NCBI GenBank assembly: GCA_032622095.1
Contig: CP136069.1
Span: 122,380,126-122,444,125, forward strand
Reading direction: 5' to 3'
DNA length: 64,000 nt
From: Siphonodentalium dalli
Lineage: Eukaryota; Mollusca; Scaphopoda; Gadilida; Siphonodentaliidae
The position numbers and the translations under genes are program-made. Shown here one piece after another: positions 58,800 through 64,000 of the stretch. The notes under the pieces were generated by a model that searched no databases, was not told the DNA's origin, and saw only the letters and a program-made list of their open reading frames with translations. Each line of letters opens with the position of its first letter. Position 1 is the first letter of the stretch.

Positions 58800-61210
58800 C
58801 GAGTCCGGAATGCGTCATAGGTTCAATATCATGGTAAATAATACAACTTGCTTGTATCCGCGAACGATGCACAAGCAGCCGAACCAGGTATTTCCATGGT
58901 TACGCGATCATAGGAAAAGAACCATCACGAAAATCTATGAGATATCGTGTTCTACAATGTAAGTCGACAAGAATACGGATCTATCCGTATTTTGTGTATA
59001 TATTCGTATTACATACTGATCTAGAATTGTATTATAGAATATAGATTTAGCTCCGTATTGTTAACGGATATGAGATATGTAATAAAAAAAAAATTAAAAT
59101 AAATAAATAAAAAAAAACATAAAAAAACCCCCACTCATAGCACACTCTTTACAAATATTCATATCTGTTTTCCTGCTTAAATACACAAATTGTATCCTGT
59201 CATCTTGTTACGTCATAAATGTTATGTTACACTTGTGTCACATTCCCCATGTATATAATTGATATACAATAAAAATATGTTTAAATCAAAAATGTAATAA
59301 ATGAAACAGTGTATAACGTCATTTCAATTCAGATATTACCTTGAACGAATAAAGCTAACACAGGTATTTCCCTTCTATAACGACAAAACATAGAGATAAA
59401 CTAACGAATTTGTGAACCAGATCAGTACTGCCGATAACCTATATATATAATATATTACCTCGGAGGGCTCTCATGCACGAAAAATGGAAATCAAATGCAA
59501 ATGTCCTCCCATAAAACGCGCATCGATAGGTGAACGTTTCCGTGCTTACAATTATAAATTCTAATCTGTAGCATATGTTGAATTAACCCGACTCAAACAC
59601 ATCTGGTCCGCACCACTTGACACTGCGGGAGAATGTCTTATAGATATGTGTATAACATACATATGCAAGTTGGTTTAACAGCTGTCCGATGGTACTTTAC
59701 ATCAAACGAGTCACTTCGGAGACGGATCGGGGATCCTGAATCAGCGAAGGGCAAGACGGAGAAAGTCGGGACATGATTTTAGTCAGAGGTAACATGACTG
59801 CCGCAAATTAAATACTGTGCCACTCGAAGATCATTCTATAAGCTCTATAAGTCAAGATCTTAGAAGTTAGAATGTGCTATCAGAATACATGAAAATACTC
59901 AGAAAAATATAGTAGTTCTGGTTCTGAATATATATTATTCAGATTCCTCTTGCCATCGGACAACTGCGGATCATGAAATAGCATGTTCTGCCTCCATACC
60001 CATGTATCCCCTTGGTGACCAGTGAACAGCATGCATACTAGGATACAGTCCCTTCAAATGCTTTCAAAAATCATTCAGACTCGACAAAGACCTCGAAAAT
60101 AGCAATTCTAAAAACAAAGCGGCTACTTTTTCCTAATAGAATCGCTTTGCTGCACCAACACATCAACATTATTGCAGGTGTCGGCACTTAAGCATGATTG
60201 TGTATGGAATCGGATCAGGAAATGGCTTGTAACGTAAATTGTAACGCATTACAATTGCGGAAAGTGCTCGAGATACACACAGTATGCGAGATTGCGGTTT
60301 GCTATAGCCACAATGCATGTACAGTTCCGATTTGGAATGCAACATTAGTGTACTCAACGTGCCAAACTCATTATGTCCAAACCTGCCAACCCATTCATAT
60401 AATCGGCGGCAAACATGCGAGACAATTATGCTGGCTGACATGCGGTTACACGTTTTTGTTCTATACAACAAATGGCGTAATTGTTCTTAAGTGTTTTAAT
60501 TGTTTCGTGTGGCAGATAAATGAATGATTGCGTGGCATTCAGTCTGGTTGGACATGCACATTTAGAACAAACGCTAACTGCTTGCACAAAGTATTCCCAC
60601 ACAAGTAGATGGAATGCGGACAACATGCTAAAGTGGTATTTCCTGGTTGTCCGTGGTATGAACATGCAGCAGTATCCACCGGTATCCCCAGCAAATTGGC
60701 AGCAATGGACGTTAAAGTATGTTGAACGTGGAACGTGGAAAGGGAAAATGGCAACCTAGTGACCAACTGCTAGACAGAATACGCGACCAGACGAATGCAA
60801 ACTCCCAACAAGACAAAAAAAAATAAATACCAAAATCAATACAAATATATATAAATATATATAACTACAATATCATGTACAACATACTGTGTCTTATGAA
60901 TACATGTTCTTTCAATACACTGTTATAAATTATGTTTCTATATTATGTATGTATACACTTGACCATATTTGGTGTAAAAGTATATTAAATTGAATTGGTG
61001 ACAAGGGTTTAACCCACAAGTAATTTAATAGAAGAAAAAGAATTCTAAGTACCTATATTATTTATGTGTGTTTGTGTGTTTCTATGTGTTTCTGCTTTAG
61101 TTGCCGGAATATTGGAACTATACCTTCTCCATTGATATAAAATTACTATCTTATTTTATGGGGTTTCGAACCCTGATTGTTGATATTATTTTGCTACCTG
61201 CATGTGCATA
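58800..61210. other. Interval with overlapping short frames, no supported gene
   Basis: Open frames on both strands at 60169-60527 and 60426-60766 are cysteine-containing but mutually overlapping, and none has a clean exon context. An A-rich tract lies at 59083-59127. Confidence 0.35.
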
Positions 61211-61216
61211 TAGTAC

Positions 61217-61293
61217 CTGAGTAACCCAGAATAAGATGCTTCCACTCGTCTAATCGTTCCTTCGTCGTGTTGGATAATCCGCGTAGAAGTCAT
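61217..61293 (-). CDS. Candidate first coding exon of the BCAR3-like gene
   Basis: An ATG in good context (CCAACATGACT) at 61293 opens 25 codons, MTSTRIIQHDEGTIRRVEAS then YSGLL, and ends in AG before a donor GTACTATA (from 61216). The two leftover bases match exactly what the SAM exon at 47749 needs (AG plus G, Arg). The strand is right. However the intron would be 13.5 kb, a phase match has a one-in-three chance, and the residues are not recognisable, so this is only a hypothesis. Confidence 0.22.
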
Positions 61294-61736
61294 GTTGGCT
61301 CAACTTTGAATTGGAAAAACTCCTTTAGATTTGTAAACAACACTCAAAGATGTCCATATGTGTGCCCAAGGCTAAATGTTATAGAAATGCGCTGCAACCA
61401 TCTTCTCGGAGGCGGTGCCAACTCTTCACAACTTTGGTGGAATACACATTATATGTGCAACTATACTGGCCTTGAAGCGGCAAGAAGTAATCGACTCCAA
61501 TCAAGAATCAAATAGCATGCTATATATATGAAGTCCTTTTAAAGATTTAACTTCAACCGAAATGCGATGAAATAATCATCAAACGCACACAAAATCGACC
61601 GTGATACTATAGTATGTGGTGTATATTCACACGATGAAGCTGTTTCCAAACTGTCGACCACAAATCGTTCATAAACTACCCTGGAGCGTGTGAAATTTAT
61701 TAAATTTATCATGACAATTGTAGTAATTTGCACGAT

Positions 61737-61946
61737 AATAGGGTCATTTGTGGACAATTAACTGACTCCGTTATGTGGAATGGTATCGAGTACAGTATGC
61801 CGGTGGGTATACAGCTGAATGTAAAGGTTATATTAGCGAATAAATGTGACCTCACATTAAAGGAGCACCATGGGTTGAATAAACAGATATACACCTTTAG
61901 AAAGTTTAAAAGACGCATTCGTAAGTTCCGGTTATCCAAGCAGTAA
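61737..61946 (+). CDS. Candidate terminal coding segment, unknown
   Basis: A plus-strand frame ending at TAA 61944-61946 reads VICGQLTDSVMWNGIEYSMP, IQLNVKVILANKCDLTLKEH and a basic tail FRKFKRRIRKFRLSKQ. An AG precedes it (ATAATAG), but the acceptor is weak. It looks protein-like yet is not assignable; a minus frame overlaps it. Confidence 0.22.
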   Translation, partial: NRVICGQLTDSVMWNGIEYSMPVGIQLNVKVILANKCDLTLKEHHGLNKQIYTFRKFKRRIRKFRLSKQ

Positions 61947-62282
61947 TACTAACATATTCCATTGACATAGTCTAATCTACCTTACCCACGTTACTATTAT
62001 TTAGACGGTGTGCAACTAAGCAAGTGAAAGCAACTGAAAACAAATGTTAGAAACCACACGTTTCCAAGGTCCTTATGTCCAAAGTTACACCAAACACTAT
62101 GCATGTATATAGTTACTGTTGTACACCAGTATTGTTTATATCACAATCTCTATATGCTGCCAAATTATTACGAATATGCATGTAATATTTGCTTATAAAG
62201 TATCTATCTATATATATATATCTATCACACTCACTGAAGCAAGCACATTTGAAGCAATGGACTTCCATAAATCGTGGAGGTC

Positions 62283-62609
62283 GTGGATAAGATAATAGCA
62301 GTCTGGTTTATAGACGAGGTTGGCGCGGGTTCTAACCCTGACATGGGTAAAATCGGGACAGATAGTCAAGCTTGATCTGAGTTGAGGGACATCTCAATGT
62401 GCCATTCTGATCGATACATGACCATTTCGATAATAAATGAGGAATGACATCGTTTAACAGCGGTGAGACTCCCAATTCGACTGTGTTAACTTACCAAATT
62501 CGTGTGAACATGTACCTTTAATTCACACGTCTGCGCATACAAACTGTAACAATCTTACGCTACATTTCTCGAGTATAACGGCGGATTGGTTTCTATTATC
62601 TTATCCACA
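62283..62609. repeat. ~330-bp segment with 16-bp inverted ends
   Basis: GTGGATAAGATAATAG at 62283 is the exact inverse of CTATTATCTTATCCAC at 62594-62609. The interior is unrelated to other repeats here; no target duplication seen. Possibly a small MITE. Confidence 0.55.
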
Positions 62610-64000
62610 AAGTAAATATTGTTATTTCTGCTGCTTTCGCAAAGAACAACAGAATTCTATAGAGTAGATAATAGGACCTGTTCTAACAAGGGCACTTCTA
62701 AGTTTGCATGAGGAAATTGTTTCGAACAGAGTCAAATCTCCTTGTTTGTACGTCCGTAGTAATATGGCCTCAGATAACACATTTGTGCCGTGAACTTCAC
62801 ATAATACAACTCTGTCGAAATACTTGTATGCGTGATAGTTTTTAGAATGTTTGGACCGTTGCTCATTGTTCCTAATTTCAGTAATCTGATCGAAATATAC
62901 ATTTTTGTCTAAGTAAAAGTTCAACTTTAAGAGATAACAATGCGTAGAAAAGATCAGAATGAAACACGTAATTTCAAACCTCCAATTTAAAAAAAACAAG
63001 GCTTTTGTAAAAGTTTAAGTCACAGATAACGTTGGAAAAAAAAACTACAATTATCATTATCATCATCCGGGTACACATACTTATATCTGAAATAGTTTAA
63101 ACGGACTTGGCTCATTCGAACTTCCAAATTTTGTCCACGTAATTTGGGAGGATGTATAAGATAGGTTGATAAATACACCAATATTTATATATCGGCTTCA
63201 TATGAACTGAAAAATACTTGCCATGGCTACAGCCATTTTCCAGCTTTTTTCAATTTATCATGAAATGAAACAAACGCTCTTTATTTCTACCATATCAGGA
63301 ATAGACTAACGCGGAACGATCTTTTCTGTTCGATGCCGTGCACATGGCTGTTGTTTGTTTCAAATTATTTGGGACCCAAACACTGTGTTCAAACTTGTAT
63401 TTTTTTATGAGTTCGATACGTCTTTCTGGGAAAAACAATGCCCGTATAGAAAGGTATACAGTTCAAATATTTATTGATCTATTTTGACACAGGGAAATAA
63501 ATCAAATGCGAATATTATTAGGTGTATGTGGCTTTAAAGGGATTCAAGGTCTTTCAAGTGGTTTCATGCGAAATGACATACATTTTTAAAAGTCTGCAAA
63601 ACAACTATCATCCAAAATAGATCAATTTGATTAATAACTCCAAAAATGAGATTTCACATATTGAAACCAGCAAAATCACTAAAATAGTTTTGTGTTCATA
63701 ACAATGGTTTCAACGCACATTATTTCGTTATTGGAGAGCTATTAATAATTAATATAAGAACACAGTCTATCTATTTTTCCGTATTCTTCTTGATGGTGAG
63801 GCTTTTACAGACTGTTTGGGTCCCTTTAACAATGGCTGTACAAAGTATTGCAAACCGATCCCAACTTCGATTGCTTTGTCGATCATTTTTGCAACAACGC
63901 GCGCACAGTCATTATTGAACCATTTTAAATTTCGCATGACCTCAGGGGGGGTCGGAAAAAAATTTCAGGCACGTATGGCATTTTTTCCCTTTCGATCATT
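62610..64000. other. Window end, no supported gene
   Basis: A 125-codon minus frame at 62622-62999 has no recognised domain and no clear splice sites. The remaining sequence is AT-rich and unassigned. Confidence 0.4.

Noticed and set aside
60169-60766. Cysteine-containing frames that might be small secreted proteins
   Set aside because: Overlap on both strands, no signal peptide with clear cleavage, no exon borders.
61150-61175. RNA polymerase III B-box-like GGTTCGAAACC on the minus strand
   Set aside because: The T-stem does not pair and no A-box or acceptor stem is found, so it is not a tRNA.

Overview
This is a piece of an AT-rich, intron-containing animal nuclear genome. Multi-exon genes have GT/AG introns of 1-7 kb. 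Non-LTR retrotransposons, foldback/MITE elements and tandem repeats are dense, and several repeats carry GACGGACGG-type tails of the kind I associate with mollusc genomes. My best guess is a lophotrochozoan, probably a mollusc; species cannot be read from the sequence.

Two genes can be rebuilt with confidence, both on the minus strand. (1) A BCAR3/SH2D3-type (NSP family) adaptor, 47749 down to 32290: two exons encode an N-terminal SAM domain, a 55-nt linker exon follows, then a 1.9-kb exon with the SH2 domain and a long Pro/Ser-rich linker, and finally two exons completing the CDC25-like Cas-binding domain to a stop codon. All splice phases fit except between the two SAM exons, where a short exon seems to be missing. 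A candidate first coding exon lies at 61.2 kb. (2) A type II membrane glycosyltransferase of family GT92 (DUF23), 22941 down to 11456: a signal-anchor exon, a large stem/catalytic exon, an exon with the DxD motif and a fourth exon. The four join in phase; the last exon was not found. A few weaker single-exon candidates are listed with low confidence.

The rest is mostly repeats. 0-3 kb: composite repeats full of TCAAGGTCA motifs, an imperfect direct duplication and a U2-snRNA-like copy. 3.5-7.1 kb: a nearly complete but broken LINE. 9-11.4 kb: local duplications. 15.8 and 18.4 kb: palindromic arrays and a hairpin. 19.8-22.3 kb: a 2.47-kb element with ~490-bp inverted ends. 23.2-25.1 and 27.5-27.8 kb: a 41-bp satellite with higher-order structure. 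30.8-31.3 kb: small foldbacks, one with an 8-bp target duplication. 44.8 and 47.2 kb: two copies of a ~200-bp palindromic MITE. 48.1-49.1 kb: an element with iterated subterminal repeats. 51.6-52.7 kb: an inverted-end element built round a ~165-bp tandem core. 53.6-54.8 kb: a 5'-truncated second LINE. 57 kb: a piggyBac-type MITE nested inside the end of another foldback element.

No new defence or metabolic system is visible. The most interesting points are the SAM-SH2-NSP architecture, the U2-like copy, the nested transposon history and the transposon-borne nuclear-receptor-like half-sites.
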